The notes under the pieces: generated by a model
The model's input: the letters and a program-made list of their open reading frames with translations, nothing else
What the model was told of the DNA's origin: nothing
Databases searched by the model: none
Assembly (NCBI RefSeq): GCF_001547895.1
Contig: NZ_AP014627.1
Span: 61,001 to 125,000, forward strand
Source: Pseudomonas sp. Os17
GTDB taxonomy: Bacteria; Pseudomonadota; Gammaproteobacteria; Pseudomonadales; Pseudomonadaceae
DNA length: 64,000 nt
Direction: 5' to 3'
Program-made: the position numbers and the translations under genes
In this document: positions 8,961 to 18,990 of the stretch, piece after piece
Numbering within the stretch: position 1 is the first letter of the stretch
Layout: every line of letters starts with the position of its first letter

Positions 8961-9065
8961 TGTAGCCGCTGCCGCAGGCTGCGATCGGCCTCGAAGAGGA
9001 CGCGTGCTCTTCGAGGCCCTCGGAAGGCGCTTCGCGCCTTATCGCAGCCTTCGGCAGCGGCTACA
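8961..9065. repeat. nested palindromes of REP type
   Basis: Outer arms TGTAGCCGCTGCCGCAGGC (8961-8979) and its near reverse complement ending CTACA (9065) enclose two further hairpins. One is a perfect 12-bp stem (8987-8998 with 9007-9018, GGCCTCGAAGAG) and the other is AAGGCGC/GCGCCTT near 9024-9040. The outer family differs from the GTAGGAGC-type REPs elsewhere in the window. Confidence 0.85.
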
Positions 9066-9069
9066 AACA

Positions 9070-9103
9070 AAACGGGGCGCCCCAAGGCGCCCCGTTTGTG
9101 TTT
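9070..9103. terminator. bidirectional terminator between sco and metQ
   Basis: A perfect 12-bp stem AAACGGGGCGCC (9070-9081) and GGCGCCCCGTTT (9086-9097) has a CCAA loop and T-rich flanks on both strands. It lies 11 bases beyond the metQ stop and also downstream of sco, so it can end both transcripts. Confidence 0.85.
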
Positions 9104-9113
9104 CTGCAACCGA

Positions 9114-9887
9114 TCAGAATGCCGGCACGATCGCGCCTTTGTACTTCTCGATAATGAATTGCTTCACTTGCGGGCTGTGCAGGGCCGCGATCAGTTTCTT
9201 CATGGCGTCCGAGTCCTTGTCATCAGGGCGGGCCACCAGAATGTTCACGTAAGGCGAGTCCTTGCCTTCGATCACCAGGGCGTCCTTGGACGGGTCCAGC
9301 TTGGCTTCCAGGGCGTAGTTGGTGTTGATCAGGGCCAGGTCGACCTGGGTCAGCACGCGCGGGATGGTGGCGGCTTCCAGTTCACGGAACTTCAGGTCCT
9401 TGGGGTTCTCGGTGATGTCCTTGACGGTGGCCAGGATGCTGTTGGAATCCTTGAGCTTGATCAGGCCGGCCTTGTCCAGCAGCAGCAGCGCGCGGCCGCC
9501 GTTGGTGGCGTCGTTGGGGATCACCACGGTGGCGCCGCCTGGCAGTTCGGACAGTTGCTTGTACTTGCTGGAGTAGGCGCCCAGGGGCTCCACGTGCACG
9601 CCGGCCACGCTCACCAGCTTGGTGCCCTTGGTCTTGTTGAACTCATCCAGGTACGGCTGGTGCTGGAAGAAGTTGGCGTCCAGGCGTTTCTCGGCCACTT
9701 GCACGTTGGGCTGAACGTAGTCGGTGAAGACCTTGACCTTCAGGTCCACGCCTTCTTTGGCCAGGGCCGGTTTGACGAACTCCAGGATCTCGGCGTGGGG
9801 CACCGGTGTGGCGGCCACGGTCAGGGTTTCGGCGGCGTGCGCGGAGAACGCGGCAACGGCTGCGAAAGCGACGAGTAGTTTTTTCAT
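9114..9887 (-). CDS. metQ: D/L-methionine-binding protein of the Met ABC importer
   Basis: This NlpA/MetQ-family substrate-binding protein (257 aa) delivers methionine to the MetNI complex. Residues 1-19 form a Sec signal peptide ending AHA; there is no lipobox cysteine, so it should be soluble in the periplasm. Family motifs include TPVPHAEIL, VFTDYVQPN, FFQHQPYLDEFN and the late NILVARPDDKDS. I chose ATG 9887 over an upstream frame extension because AAGGAG lies just before it and the signal peptide begins there. It is the last gene of the metNIQ operon. Confidence 0.93.
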   Translation of the reverse strand: MKKLLVAFAAVAAFSAHAAETLTVAATPVPHAEILEFVKPALAKEGVDLKVKVFTDYVQPNVQVAEKRLDANFFQHQPYLDEFNKTKGTKLVSVAGVHVEPLGAYSSKYKQLSELPGGATVVIPNDATNGGRALLLLDKAGLIKLKDSNSILATVKDITENPKDLKFRELEAATIPRVLTQVDLALINTNYALEAKLDPSKDALVIEGKDSPYVNILVARPDDKDSDAMKKLIAALHSPQVKQFIIEKYKGAIVPAF

Positions 9888-9950
9888 CGAACAAGCTCCT
9901 TGTAAGTCGCCCGACCCCGGGCACCTGCCGGCCAGGGCCGGCGTTTGCAA

Positions 9951-10625
9951 TTATTTGCGGGAAAAATGCACCACCAGCTTATCGCCGACGGTTTGCAGAA
10001 CCTGAACCAATACAATCAGCAGCACCACGGTCACCACCATCACATCGTCCTGGAAGCGCTGGTAGCCATAGCGGATAGCCAGATCGCCGAGGCCGCCGGC
10101 ACCCACGACACCGGCCATGGCGGTGTAGCCGACCAGGGCGATGGCGGTGACCGTGATCGCCGCGATGATACCGGGGCAAGCCTCGGGCAGCAGGGCGTTC
10201 ATGATGATCTGCCGGGTGGTGGCGCCCATGGCCTGGGTGGCCTCGATGATGCCGCGATCCACTTCACGCAGCGCGGTTTCCACCAGTCGGGCGAAGAAGG
10301 TGGAGGCGCCCACCACCAGCGGCGGAATGGCCCCCGCCACACCCAGGGAGGTGCCGGTGATGAGGATGGTGGTGGGAATCATCACGATCAGCAGGATGAT
10401 GAACGGCAGCGAGCGGATGGCGTTGACCACGAAGCCCAGGACCGAATAGACATTTTTCTGTTCCAGCAACTGCTTCGGGCTGCACAGGAACAGCAGGACG
10501 CCCAGTGGCAGGCCCACCAGTACGGTGAAGAACAGGGACGTGCTGAGCATGACCATGGTGTCGCTGGTCGCCACCCCGATATCGGCCCAGTCAACGTTGT
10601 CGAAGTAATGCAGTAAGCCGCTCAT
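9951..10625 (-). CDS. metI: methionine ABC transporter permease
   Basis: This is the membrane subunit of the importer (224 aa) with five or six predicted helices. The EAA-loop that contacts the ATPase reads EATQAMGATTRQIIMNALLPEA. Early segments such as DTMVMLSTSLFFTVLVGLPLG fit the MetI family. It starts one base from the end of metN, so the two subunits are translationally coupled, and metQ follows after 63 bases. Confidence 0.95.
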   Translation of the reverse strand: MSGLLHYFDNVDWADIGVATSDTMVMLSTSLFFTVLVGLPLGVLLFLCSPKQLLEQKNVYSVLGFVVNAIRSLPFIILLIVMIPTTILITGTSLGVAGAIPPLVVGASTFFARLVETALREVDRGIIEATQAMGATTRQIIMNALLPEACPGIIAAITVTAIALVGYTAMAGVVGAGGLGDLAIRYGYQRFQDDVMVVTVVLLIVLVQVLQTVGDKLVVHFSRK

Positions 10626-11632
10626 TAGCGCAGCACCTCCATGTGGACATCCGCTGCGGTGAAGCGGGCGAAGGCCGCTTCCATGTCACCGCCGGTGATG
10701 GCCAGGGTCAGTTGCCCGTAAGGGGTGTCTTTGATGCGGTCGATGCGTCCGGCGAGGATGCTGTAGTCGACCCCGGTCTCCCGGGCCACGGTGCCCAGCA
10801 ACGGCGCGTAGGTGGCCTCGCCCTGGAAGGTCAGGCGCACGATGCGCCCCGGCACATGGGCGAAGTCGTCGCGCTGCTCGTTCTCGTCGATCTGCTCGTC
10901 TTCCTGGACGAAACGCTTGGTGGTCGGGTGCTTGGGGTGCAGGAACACCTCGGCCACCGGCCCCTGTTCGACGATGCGGCCGGCGTCCATCACCGCCACC
11001 TGATCGCAGACGCGACGGATCACGTCCATCTCATGGGTGATCAGGACGATGGTCAGCTTCAGCTCGCGGTTGATCTCGGCCAGCAGTTGCAGGACCGAGG
11101 CGGTGGTCTGCGGATCGAGGGCGCTGGTGGCTTCGTCGCACAAAAGGATCTTCGGCTTGGTGGCCAGGGCGCGGGCGATGCCGACGCGCTGCTTCTGGCC
11201 GCCGGACAGCTGCGCCGGGTATTTCTTGGCGTGGTCGGCCAGGCCGACCCGATCCAGCAGCTCGGCTACGCGACGCTCGATGTCGCTGCGTGACAGCTCG
11301 CCGGCCAGGGTCAGGGGCAGCGCGACGTTGTCGGCCACGGTCTTGGACGACAGCAGGTTGAAGTGCTGGAAGATCATCCCGACCTGCTGGCGGAAGCGGC
11401 GCAGGCCATTGGCATTCAGCGCGGTGACCTCTTCGCCGTCGACGATGATCTGACCGCCGCTGGGGTTTTCCAGGCGGTTGATCAGGCGCAGCAGGGTACT
11501 TTTGCCCGCCCCGGAATGACCGATCAGGCCGAACACCTGGCCATTCTCGACCCGAAGACTGGTCGGGTGCAGGGCGGGAATATCCTTACCGGTGACCCGG
11601 TAGGTTTTATGGACGTTTTGAAACTCGATCAC
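10625..11632 (-). CDS. metN: methionine ABC transporter ATPase
   Basis: This ATPase (335 aa) powers methionine uptake. Walker A is GHSGAGKS (38-45), the signature is LSGGQ (142-146) and Walker B is ILLCDE (162-167). The C-terminal part from about residue 255 is the NIL domain, which binds methionine and gives trans-inhibition when the cell is replete. The gene is first in metNIQ. The 269-base gap to katE must hold both divergent promoters, but I see no clear operator. Confidence 0.95.
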   Translation of the reverse strand: MIEFQNVHKTYRVTGKDIPALHPTSLRVENGQVFGLIGHSGAGKSTLLRLINRLENPSGGQIIVDGEEVTALNANGLRRFRQQVGMIFQHFNLLSSKTVADNVALPLTLAGELSRSDIERRVAELLDRVGLADHAKKYPAQLSGGQKQRVGIARALATKPKILLCDEATSALDPQTTASVLQLLAEINRELKLTIVLITHEMDVIRRVCDQVAVMDAGRIVEQGPVAEVFLHPKHPTTKRFVQEDEQIDENEQRDDFAHVPGRIVRLTFQGEATYAPLLGTVARETGVDYSILAGRIDRIKDTPYGQLTLAITGGDMEAAFARFTAADVHMEVLR

Positions 11633-11901
11633 GTAGCGAACCTTGTGGGGCGCGTTAGAAAAGGATCAGCGGTTAGCCGGGCGCGCATTTTAGCCTGTCC
11701 GTATAGAGGTTCTTAGCATTTATTTCGCGAACATCCTGCCATTTGGCGATAACGCGATCAAAGGTCATAAAAAAGGAACGCTCGCCGTTTCTCGTCAGTC
11801 ACTACTTAAGCCACTCGAAAGCCCCAGGTACCGTGCCTGTGGGCCTGTGTTCACGAAGCCCCGGCGCGCCAGGGATTTCGCCAACGAGGAGTTCTTGCCT
11901 G

Positions 11902-14040
11902 ATGAGTACGAAAAAGCCCAATGCCCCGAAAAGCCAGATGGCCGGGACCGATACCCTGGACCGCGGCAACAGCAACCGCAAGTTGCAGAGCCTGGAGCCG
12001 TTCCGCTCCGACGCCACCGGCCAGGCCTTGCGGACCAATCAGGGGGTGAAAGTCGCCGACAACCAGAACAGCCTGAAACTGGGCGCCCGCGGGCCTTCGC
12101 TGCTGGAAGACTTCATCATGCGGGAGAAGATCACCCACTTTGACCATGAGCGGATCCCCGAGCGCATCGTCCATGCCCGCGGCGTCGGTGCCCATGGTTA
12201 CTTCCAGAGCTACGACAATCATTCGGCGCTGACCAAGGCCGGTTTCCTGCGTGATCCGCAGAAGAAGACCCCGGTGTTCGTGCGCTTTTCCACGGTCCAG
12301 GGGCCAAGAGGCTCCGGCGATACCGTGCGCGATGTCCGGGGTTTTGCAGTGAAGTTCTTCACCGACGAGGGCAACTTCGATCTGGTGGGCAACAACATGC
12401 CGGTGTTCTTCATCCAGGACGCGATCAAGTTTCCCGACTTCGTGCATGCCGTGAAGCCCGAGCCCCACAACGAAATCCCCACCGGCGGCTCGGCCCACGA
12501 CACCTTCTGGGACTTCGTCTCCCTGCAGCCGGAGTCGGCGCACATGGTGATCTGGGCCATGTCCGACCGGGCCATTCCGAAAAGCCTGCGCAGCATGCAG
12601 GGCTTTGGCGTGCACACCTTTCGCCTGATCAACGCCGAGGGGCGCGCAAGCTTCGTCAAGTTCCACTGGCGGCCGGCGGTGGGCACCTGTTCCCTGGTCT
12701 GGGACGAGGCGCAGAAGCTCGCGGGCAAGGACACCGACTTTCATCGCCGCGACCTGTGGGACGCCATCGAAACCGGGGATTACCCGGAGTGGGAGTTCGG
12801 CGTGCAGATCATCGCCGAAGAGGACGAACACAATTTCGACTTCGACATTCTCGACCCCACCAAGCTGATCCCCGAGGAGCTGGTGCCGATCACGCCCCTG
12901 GGCAAGATGGTGCTCAACCGCAACCCCGACAATTACTTCGCCGAAACCGAGCAGGTCGCCTTCTGCCCGGGGCACATCGTGCCGGGGATCGACTTCTCCA
13001 ATGACCCGCTGCTGCAAGGGCGGCTGTTTTCCTACACCGATACCCAGATCAGTCGCCTGGGCGGGCCGAACTTTCATGAACTGCCGATCAACCGTCCGTT
13101 GACCCCGCTGCACAACGGGCAGCGCGACGCCATGCACCGCAGCACCATCGACAGGGGGCGGGCTGCCTACGAGCCGAACTCCATCGATGGTGGCTGGCCC
13201 AGAGAAACTCCGCCGGCGGCCCAGGACGGTGGCTTCGAGAGCTACAACGAGCGCATCGATGCCCACAAGATCCGCCAGCGCAGCGAGTCGTTTGGTGATC
13301 ACTTCTCCCAGGCGCGGCTGTTCTTCAACAGCATGAGCAAGCACGAGCAGGAACACATCATCGCGGCCTACAGCTTCGAGTTGGGCAAGGTCGAGCGGCC
13401 GTGGATCCGCGAGCGGCAGGTCAACGAGATCCTGGCCAACATCGATCTGCAACTGGCCGCGCGCGTGGCGGAAAACCTAGGCTTGGCGGCGCCGAAGCAG
13501 GCCACGGTGGCCGAGCGCAAGACCGCATTGACCCGCTCGCCGGCCCTGAGCCAGGCCAACCTGCTGTCGGGGGATATCAAAACCCGGAAAGTGGCGATTC
13601 TGGCGGCCAACGGCGTCGATGGTGCGGCGATCGAAGGGTTGAAGAAGGCCCTCAAGGCCCAGGGTGCTCACGCCAAGCTGCTGGGGCCGACCTCGGCGCC
13701 GGTGACCACCGCGGATGGCCAGCGCCTGGCGGTGGATGCCTCCATGGAGGGCTTGCCTTCAGTGGCTTTCGACGCGGTGTTCGTGCCGGGTGGTGCGCAA
13801 TCGATCAAGACCCTGAGCGGCAATGGTGTGGCTTTGCATTACCTGTTGGAGGCCTACAAGCATCTCAAGGCCATCGCCTTGCACGGCGAAGCCCGGGAGT
13901 TGCTGGACGTGCTCAGGCTGGAGGCGGATGACGGCTTGATTCTGGGGGGCGATGCCAAGGCGCTGAAGGCGTTCTTTGCCGCCATGGCTCAGCATCGGGT
14001 GTGGAGTCGGGAGGAAAGGGCCAAGGCGATCCCGGCCTGA
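11902..14040 (+). CDS. katE: monofunctional catalase HPII (large-subunit, clade 2)
   Basis: This is the large catalase (712 aa) that breaks down hydrogen peroxide, usually in stationary phase. The heme pocket histidine lies in [11 protein letters not shown], the asparagine in [12 protein letters not shown] and the proximal tyrosine region in [14 protein letters not shown]. The extra C-terminal domain from about residue 560 ([18 protein letters not shown]..) has the flavodoxin/DJ-1-like fold typical of HPII. GAGGAG precedes ATG 11902; the longer upstream frame lacks such a site. It stands alone between metN and a lipoprotein gene. Confidence 0.94.
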   Translation: MSTKKPNAPKSQMAGTDTLDRGNSNRKLQSLEPFRSDATGQALRTNQGVKVADNQNSLKLGARGPSLLEDFIMREKITHFDHERIPERIVHARGVGAHGYFQSYDNHSALTKAGFLRDPQKKTPVFVRFSTVQGPRGSGDTVRDVRGFAVKFFTDEGNFDLVGNNMPVFFIQDAIKFPDFVHAVKPEPHNEIPTGGSAHDTFWDFVSLQPESAHMVIWAMSDRAIPKSLRSMQGFGVHTFRLINAEGRASFVKFHWRPAVGTCSLVWDEAQKLAGKDTDFHRRDLWDAIETGDYPEWEFGVQIIAEEDEHNFDFDILDPTKLIPEELVPITPLGKMVLNRNPDNYFAETEQVAFCPGHIVPGIDFSNDPLLQGRLFSYTDTQISRLGGPNFHELPINRPLTPLHNGQRDAMHRSTIDRGRAAYEPNSIDGGWPRETPPAAQDGGFESYNERIDAHKIRQRSESFGDHFSQARLFFNSMSKHEQEHIIAAYSFELGKVERPWIRERQVNEILANIDLQLAARVAENLGLAAPKQATVAERKTALTRSPALSQANLLSGDIKTRKVAILAANGVDGAAIEGLKKALKAQGAHAKLLGPTSAPVTTADGQRLAVDASMEGLPSVAFDAVFVPGGAQSIKTLSGNGVALHYLLEAYKHLKAIALHGEARELLDVLRLEADDGLILGGDAKALKAFFAAMAQHRVWSREERAKAIPA

Positions 14041-14049
14041 ACACGCTTT

Positions 14050-14085
14050 CGCCGGCCAGCCCGCTCCCGTAGGGAACCGGCTGGC
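14050..14085. repeat. inverted repeat after katE
   Basis: Arms CGGCCAGCC and GGCTGGCCG pair perfectly around a short GC-rich spacer. The element sits between the convergent katE and lipoprotein genes. It lacks a T tract, so a diverged REP unit is as likely as a terminator. Confidence 0.6.
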
Positions 14086-14096
14086 CGACTGAGGCT

Positions 14097-14816
14097 TTAC
14101 TGCGCCTTGCGTGGGCTCAAGACCATTTGCGCCGGGACATGGCGCACGATCTGTCTGCTGATTTTCTGTTCGAAGTCCGGATCGAGCTTCTTCACCCGCT
14201 TGCTCAGCAGGGTCGACAGCCAAGGGTAGTCCTCGGTGCGCGGCACCTGAATGTGCACATCGCACTGGTAATTCACCACGTCGGCGGCCAGCGCATCGAG
14301 CTGCTTACGCAGCTTGCGGATATCGGTGACATTCAGGGCAATGGTGCTGCTCTGGGCGGAAGGATCGATCAGCCGGGCCGCTGGACGCGCCTCGGCGGCC
14401 TTCAAGGCGGCTTCGGCCTGTTCCAGCTCGGCCTTGCGCGCATGGGCAATGGCGTTGTTGACCCCTCCGGTCAGCGCCGGTGCCTTGGGCATCAGCGCCC
14501 GGGCCCGGCTCAGGGCGGTGGCGGCGGCATTCACGTCACCCTTTTGCAGGACGATCTGGCTGCGTTGCAGGTAGGCCTCGGCAATCTGCCGCTGGTATTG
14601 CACCAGCTGCGGGTCGTCAGGGGTTTGTGCCTGCAATGCACTGAGCTGATCTTCCGCTGTCGCCAGCTCGTTGCTGGCAATGTTTTGTTCCAGCTGCGCG
14701 ATGGCCGTGGCCCGCGCATCGGGGACCTCGGTGGTCGCCGGTGGCGTGCTTTGGCAGGCCCCCAGCAGCAGGGAGAATGCGACAAGGAGCAGATAACGGG
14801 AGGCGAACGGCTTCAT
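14097..14816 (-). CDS. PA5502-type lipoprotein
   Basis: This 239-aa protein opens with a lipoprotein signal and the lipobox LLGAC (cysteine about residue 20), so it should be anchored in the envelope. The middle (about 35-160) is helix-rich and Ala/Leu/Gln-rich, with tetratricopeptide-like spacing. The C-terminal part (SKRVKKLDPDFEQKISRQIV) is basic. It lies 37 bases downstream of znuB and may share its transcript. Position matches PA5502. Its function is unknown; a zinc link is inferred only from location. Confidence 0.8.
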   Translation of the reverse strand: MKPFASRYLLLVAFSLLLGACQSTPPATTEVPDARATAIAQLEQNIASNELATAEDQLSALQAQTPDDPQLVQYQRQIAEAYLQRSQIVLQKGDVNAAATALSRARALMPKAPALTGGVNNAIAHARKAELEQAEAALKAAEARPAARLIDPSAQSSTIALNVTDIRKLRKQLDALAADVVNYQCDVHIQVPRTEDYPWLSTLLSKRVKKLDPDFEQKISRQIVRHVPAQMVLSPRKAQ

Positions 14817-14853
14817 TCCTGCGACTCTCTAATTGCGCAAAAAGCGAGCAAGT

Positions 14854-15642
14854 CTACACCCCTCGACGGGGCAGAACAAAACTCAGCAGAAACAGTGCGG
14901 CGGCCACCACCACGATCGACGGTCCGGCCGGGGTGTCCTTGAACCAGGAGAGCGCCAGTCCGCCACAGACCGCGAGCATGCCCAGCAGGCTCGCGCCCAG
15001 GGCCATCTGCTCCGGCGAGCGGGCGTGACGCTGTGCCGCAGCGGCCGGGATGATCAGCAACGAGGTAATCAGCAACACCCCGACAATCTTCATCGCCACC
15101 GCAATGACCACGGCGATCAGCAGCATCAGCGCCAGGCGCAGCGATGCCACGGGCAGGCCTTCGACCCTGGCCAGTTCCTCGTGCACGGTGATTGCCAGCA
15201 GAGGGCGCCACAGGGCCACCAGCAGCAGGAGCACCGCCGCGCTGCCGCCGAGAATCCACGCCAGATCGCCCGGGCTGATCGCCAGCAGGTCACCGAACAG
15301 GTAGGCCATCAGGTCGATTCGCACTTCATGCATGAAGCTTAGTACTACCAGGCCCAGGGACAGGGTGCTGGGAGCAAGAATCCCCAGCAGCGTGTCGGAT
15401 GCCAGGGGCTGGCGTTGTTGCAGGGTCACCAGCAGCACCGCCAGCAGCAGGCAGCCTACGGTGACCGCTACCGCCGGGCTGACATCCAGCAGGAAACCCA
15501 GGGCCACCCCCAGCAGCGCGGCGTGGGACAGGGTGTCGCCAAAGTAGGCCATGCGCCGCCAGACCACGAACGAGCCCAAGGGCCCGGCGACCACCGCCAG
15601 AGCCAGACCTGCGAGCAGGGCGTAGAGCAGAAAATCAGCCAT
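14854..15642 (-). CDS. znuB: zinc ABC transporter permease
   Basis: This is the membrane subunit (262 aa) of the high-affinity zinc importer ZnuABC. The ABC-3 family pattern shows in [27 protein letters not shown] and in the later [16 protein letters not shown]. Seven or eight helices are predicted. I chose ATG 15642, eight bases inside the end of znuC, because upstream sequence in this frame reads through the ATPase tail. Zur repression upstream should control it when zinc is plentiful. Confidence 0.94.
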   Translation of the reverse strand: MADFLLYALLAGLALAVVAGPLGSFVVWRRMAYFGDTLSHAALLGVALGFLLDVSPAVAVTVGCLLLAVLLVTLQQRQPLASDTLLGILAPSTLSLGLVVLSFMHEVRIDLMAYLFGDLLAISPGDLAWILGGSAAVLLLLVALWRPLLAITVHEELARVEGLPVASLRLALMLLIAVVIAVAMKIVGVLLITSLLIIPAAAAQRHARSPEQMALGASLLGMLAVCGGLALSWFKDTPAGPSIVVVAAALFLLSFVLPRRGV

Positions 15643-16420
15643 GCTTGCAGTTTTCTCCGTGGACATGGACGTGGCCCGCGGCGGGCTGGGTGACCACGGA
15701 GCCATGCAGGTCATGGGCGTGATCGTGGTGATGGTGGTAGATCGCCAGGCTCGGCGCGTTCTTGCCGAACAGCTCGACGAAGGCCGGGTCGCCGCTGACC
15801 TGCTCGGGGTGCCCGGAGCAGCAGACGTGGCGGTTGAGGCAGACCACCTGGTCGGTGGTACTCATTACCAGGTGCAGGTCGTGGGAGACCATCAACACGC
15901 CGCAACCGTGACGGTCCCGCAGGCGGGTGATCAGGCTGTAGAGCTCGGCCTGGCCGGCCACGTCGACGCCTTGCACCGGTTCGTCGAGCACCAGCAGTTC
16001 GGGCTCGCGCAGCAGGGCCCGGGCCAGCAGCACGCGCTGCATCTCGCCGCCGGAAATGCTTTGCACCGGGCTGTCGATCACCTGTTCGGCGCCGACTTCC
16101 TTGAGGGCCGCCAGCGCTCGGTTGCGATCCACCCCCGGCACCAGGCGCAGAAAGCGCAGCACCGACAGCGGCAGGGTCGGGTCGACGTGGAGTTTCTGCG
16201 GCATGTAGCCCACCCGCAGCCGCGGTTTGCGCCAGACACTGCCGGTATCGGGCTTGAGCAGGCCGAGCACGGCGCGCACCAGGGTGGTCTTGCCGGCGCC
16301 ATTGGGGCCGATCAGGGTCACGATCTGCCCCGGCTCGACGCTGAGCTGGATGTTGTCCAGCACGCTCTGCCCGGCAAAGGTCACCCCGACCTGCTCGAGG
16401 CGGATCAACGCTGTGCTCAT
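15635..16420 (-). CDS. znuC: zinc ABC transporter ATPase
   Basis: This ATPase subunit (261 aa) has Walker [10 protein letters not shown], signature SGGEMQRV and Walker B LLVLDEP. The tail is strongly histidine-rich ([14 protein letters not shown] and further HVHVHG), which is common in zinc transporters and may sense or buffer the metal. The ATG overlaps the zur stop by one base, and the 3' end overlaps znuB by eight, giving a tight zur-znuC-znuB operon. Confidence 0.94.
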   Translation of the reverse strand: MSTALIRLEQVGVTFAGQSVLDNIQLSVEPGQIVTLIGPNGAGKTTLVRAVLGLLKPDTGSVWRKPRLRVGYMPQKLHVDPTLPLSVLRFLRLVPGVDRNRALAALKEVGAEQVIDSPVQSISGGEMQRVLLARALLREPELLVLDEPVQGVDVAGQAELYSLITRLRDRHGCGVLMVSHDLHLVMSTTDQVVCLNRHVCCSGHPEQVSGDPAFVELFGKNAPSLAIYHHHHDHAHDLHGSVVTQPAAGHVHVHGENCKHG

Positions 16421-16902
16421 CAAGCCCCCTGGCAGCCCGAGCAGAGCCCGACCACTTCGACGGTCTGGCCCTCGACCACGAAGCCGACGTCGCGGGCGCT
16501 GGTGATGATGGCGTCGCTGATGGATTTCTGTTCCAGCTCGATGGCTGCGTGGCACTCGCGGCAGATCAGGAACTGACCCTGGTGCGCGTGCTCCGGGTGG
16601 TTGCAGCCGACGAAGGCGTTGAGCGAGGCAATGCGGTGCACCAGGCCGTTTTCCAGGAGGAAATCCAGCGCCCGGTACACCGTTGGCGGCGCGGCGCGGC
16701 GGCCGTCCTGCTCGCTGAGCACGGCCAGGATGTCGTAGGCCCCCAGGGGCTTGTGGCTTTGCCACACCAGTTCCAGCACCCGCCGGCGCAGGGCGGTCAG
16801 GCGCAGGCCTTGCCGTGCGCACAGAGCGTCGGCCTCAGACAGTGCGCTGTGCACGCAGTGAGAGTGGTCGTGGGGACGGCTGGCGAGGGGTGTTTTAGGC
16901 AT
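16420..16902 (-). CDS. zur: zinc uptake regulator, Fur family
   Basis: This repressor (160 aa) turns off zinc import when zinc is bound. An N-terminal winged helix (about 30-95, including [21 protein letters not shown]) precedes the dimer domain. Metal ligands are visible as H residues in [19 protein letters not shown] and the structural zinc cysteines in CRECH and the terminal CSGCQ. It is first in the operon with znuC and znuB and divergent from znuA, so it probably regulates both directions and itself. Confidence 0.93.
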   Translation of the reverse strand: MPKTPLASRPHDHSHCVHSALSEADALCARQGLRLTALRRRVLELVWQSHKPLGAYDILAVLSEQDGRRAAPPTVYRALDFLLENGLVHRIASLNAFVGCNHPEHAHQGQFLICRECHAAIELEQKSISDAIITSARDVGFVVEGQTVEVVGLCSGCQGA

Positions 16903-16926
16903 GAGCGGCGACGAGGTTTGTGAGAG

Positions 16927-16945
16927 ACGTTATTATGTTACCCGT
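16927..16945. promoter_or_regulatory. putative Zur operator between zur and znuA
   Basis: An AT-rich patch containing GTTATTATGTTAC lies in the 57-base gap between the divergent zur and znuA starts. It resembles Zur boxes, which centre on GTTATANTATAAC, but the dyad is imperfect. Its place between two zinc-uptake transcripts is the main support. Confidence 0.5.
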
Positions 16946-16959
16946 TCTCGCCTCTTCGA

Positions 16960-17889
16960 GTGTCCATCGTGTCCAGACTTTTTCGCCTTTTTGTCGCTTT
17001 TACCTTCAGCCTGTTCGCGATCGGCTCGGCCCAGGCCGAAGTCCGGGTCCTCACCAGCATCAAACCCTTGCAACTGATTGCCGCGGCGGTGCAGGACGGC
17101 GTGGCGGTGCCCGAAGTGCTGTTGCCGCCGGGAGCCTCGCCGCACAACTATGCGCTGCGCCCTTCGGACGTGCGCAAGGTGCAAAGCGTCGACCTGCTGT
17201 ACTGGATCGGCCCGGACATGGAAGGTTTCCTGCCGCGGGTGCTGAAGGGCCGCAGCCTGCCATCGGTGGCGGTGCAGGATCTGCCGGGCATGAAACTTCG
17301 CCATTTCGCCGAAGATAGCCATTCTCACGCCGAAGATGCCGACGAACATGACCATGACCACCGCCCTGGCACCCTGGATGCGCACCTGTGGCTGTCGCCG
17401 GTCAATGCTCGGGTGATCGCCACCCGCATGGCCGCCGACCTGAGCGCCGCCGACCCGGCCAATGCCGCTCGCTACCAGAGCAACCTGAAAGCCTTCAATG
17501 AGCGTCTGGATGCCCTGGACGCCCGCTTGAAAACCCGTCTGGCAGGCATCGCCGGCAAGCCTTACTTCGTCTTCCACGAAGCCTTCGACTACTTCGAAGA
17601 TGCCTATGGCCTCAAGCACACCGGAGTGTTCAGCGTTGCCGCGGAAGTGCAGCCGGGGGCCCAGCATGTCGCCGCCATGCGCGCGCGGTTGCAGCAAGTG
17701 GGCAAGACCTGTGTGTTCAGCGAGCCGCCTCTGCGTCCGCGGTTGGCGGAAACCCTGGTGGCCGGGCTGCCGGTGACGCTGGCGGAGCTGGATGCGCTGG
17801 GCGGGTATACGCCCGCGACCGCTCAGGGCTATGAGCAGGTGCTGGAGAAATTGGGGAACGATCTGGCGGGCTGTCTGGAGCAGCTTTAA
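16960..17889 (+). CDS. znuA: periplasmic zinc-binding protein
   Basis: This is the zinc-capture component (309 aa), with a Sec signal ending SAQA at about residue 26. Zinc ligands fit the cluster A-I family: H in GASPHNYALRP, H in TLDAHLWLSP, and H in VFHEAFDYFE. A histidine- and acid-rich loop (HSHAEDADEHDHDH) between them is typical of ZnuA. The start is GTG at 16960; another in-frame GTG at 16969 is possible and no strong ribosome site settles it. It is divergent from zur. Confidence 0.92.
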   Translation: MSIVSRLFRLFVAFTFSLFAIGSAQAEVRVLTSIKPLQLIAAAVQDGVAVPEVLLPPGASPHNYALRPSDVRKVQSVDLLYWIGPDMEGFLPRVLKGRSLPSVAVQDLPGMKLRHFAEDSHSHAEDADEHDHDHRPGTLDAHLWLSPVNARVIATRMAADLSAADPANAARYQSNLKAFNERLDALDARLKTRLAGIAGKPYFVFHEAFDYFEDAYGLKHTGVFSVAAEVQPGAQHVAAMRARLQQVGKTCVFSEPPLRPRLAETLVAGLPVTLAELDALGGYTPATAQGYEQVLEKLGNDLAGCLEQL

Positions 17890-17907
17890 GCAGGGATTGT
17901 TGCGGGG

Positions 17908-17972
17908 TGTCTTTCGCGGGCAAGCCCGCTCCTACAGGTGCGCTCTGTAGGAGCGGGCTTGCCCGCGAAGCG
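17908..17972. repeat. REP pair between znuA and thrB
   Basis: Two head-to-head REP units share the core CGCGGGCAAGCCCGCTCCTACAG and its reverse complement, separated by about nine bases. They fill the gap between the convergent znuA and thrB genes and probably act as the transcript boundary. Confidence 0.88.
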
Positions 17973-17974
17973 TT

Positions 17975-18925
17975 TTACAGGGCGAACGGCAGCGCGATGT
18001 TGATCCGTTGCCGCTGTGCCAGGCGCTGCTGGAACTCCATCGGATCGTGAATCAGCACGTCCTGTCCGGCGAAGCTCTCGGCGGCAATCAGCCGTGACAG
18101 CCAGAAGCGCACGCAGGCGACCCGCAGCATGGTCGGCCAGAGCTCGGCCTCTGCCGCAGTGAAGGGCCGCAAGCTGGCGTAGGCGCCGAGCAGGGCTCGA
18201 GCGCGCTGGCCGTCGATCACGCCTTCGGCGTCGGAGCACCAGTCGTTCAGGGCAATGGCCACGTCGTAGAGCATCGGTCCCGAGCAGGCGTTGTAGAAGT
18301 CGATCAGGCCGGTCAGGTGGGTGCCTTCGAACATGGCGTTGTCGCGGAACAGATCGGCGTGGATGTTGGCCCTGGGCAGGGCGAGAATCCGGGTCTTCTG
18401 TGCGACGATTTCATCCAGCGCCCGCTGCAGCAGGTCTTGAGCGGCGGCATCCAGGTGCGACAGCAGTTGTGCGCCCTCTTCCTGCATCCAGTCCAGGCCA
18501 CGATCGGTCTTGCGCTTGATCATGTTGTCCTTGGTGGCCACGTGCAGGTGGCCGAGCAACTCACCGACCTGGGCGCAATGCTGGGCGTTGGCTTCCTTGA
18601 TGTGCTTGCCCGCCAGCCGCGGTTGCAGCAGCGCCGGCTTGCCCGCCAGCTCCCGCAGGGCGACGCCATCGGTGGTGCGCAGGGCGTAGGGCACCGGCAG
18701 GTTGGCTTGGTGCAGCACGTCCAGCAGATCGATGAAGAACGGCATTTCCTGGACCGGGCCGCGCTCCACCAGGGTCAGGACGAATTCGCCCTGTTCCAGG
18801 CTGATGAAGAAGTTGGTGTTTTCGCTACCAGCGGCGATCCCCTGGAAGTCAAGCAGGCGGCCGAGCCCATACGGGGCGAGAAAGGTTTCCAGCTCGGGCC
18901 GAGCCAGGGGGGTGAACACAGACAT
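17975..18925 (-). CDS. thrB: homoserine kinase (APH fold)
   Basis: This enzyme (316 aa) phosphorylates homoserine in threonine synthesis. It is the aminoglycoside-phosphotransferase-like type found in pseudomonads, not the GHMP type. The catalytic Brenner-like motif is ANIHADLFRDNAMF, followed by the metal-binding LIDFYNACSGPMLYDVA. The nucleotide lobe includes GSENTNFFISLEQGEFVLTL. The ATG at 18925 has no strong ribosome site. The DUF2782 gene just upstream on the same strand may be cotranscribed. Confidence 0.93.
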   Translation of the reverse strand: MSVFTPLARPELETFLAPYGLGRLLDFQGIAAGSENTNFFISLEQGEFVLTLVERGPVQEMPFFIDLLDVLHQANLPVPYALRTTDGVALRELAGKPALLQPRLAGKHIKEANAQHCAQVGELLGHLHVATKDNMIKRKTDRGLDWMQEEGAQLLSHLDAAAQDLLQRALDEIVAQKTRILALPRANIHADLFRDNAMFEGTHLTGLIDFYNACSGPMLYDVAIALNDWCSDAEGVIDGQRARALLGAYASLRPFTAAEAELWPTMLRVACVRFWLSRLIAAESFAGQDVLIHDPMEFQQRLAQRQRINIALPFAL

Positions 18926-18990
18926 GGTTAAAAACTGCCAGTACGGGCGCCGCTATTCAGCCAGCGCCATTGAGTTGAAGTCGGAGTGGC

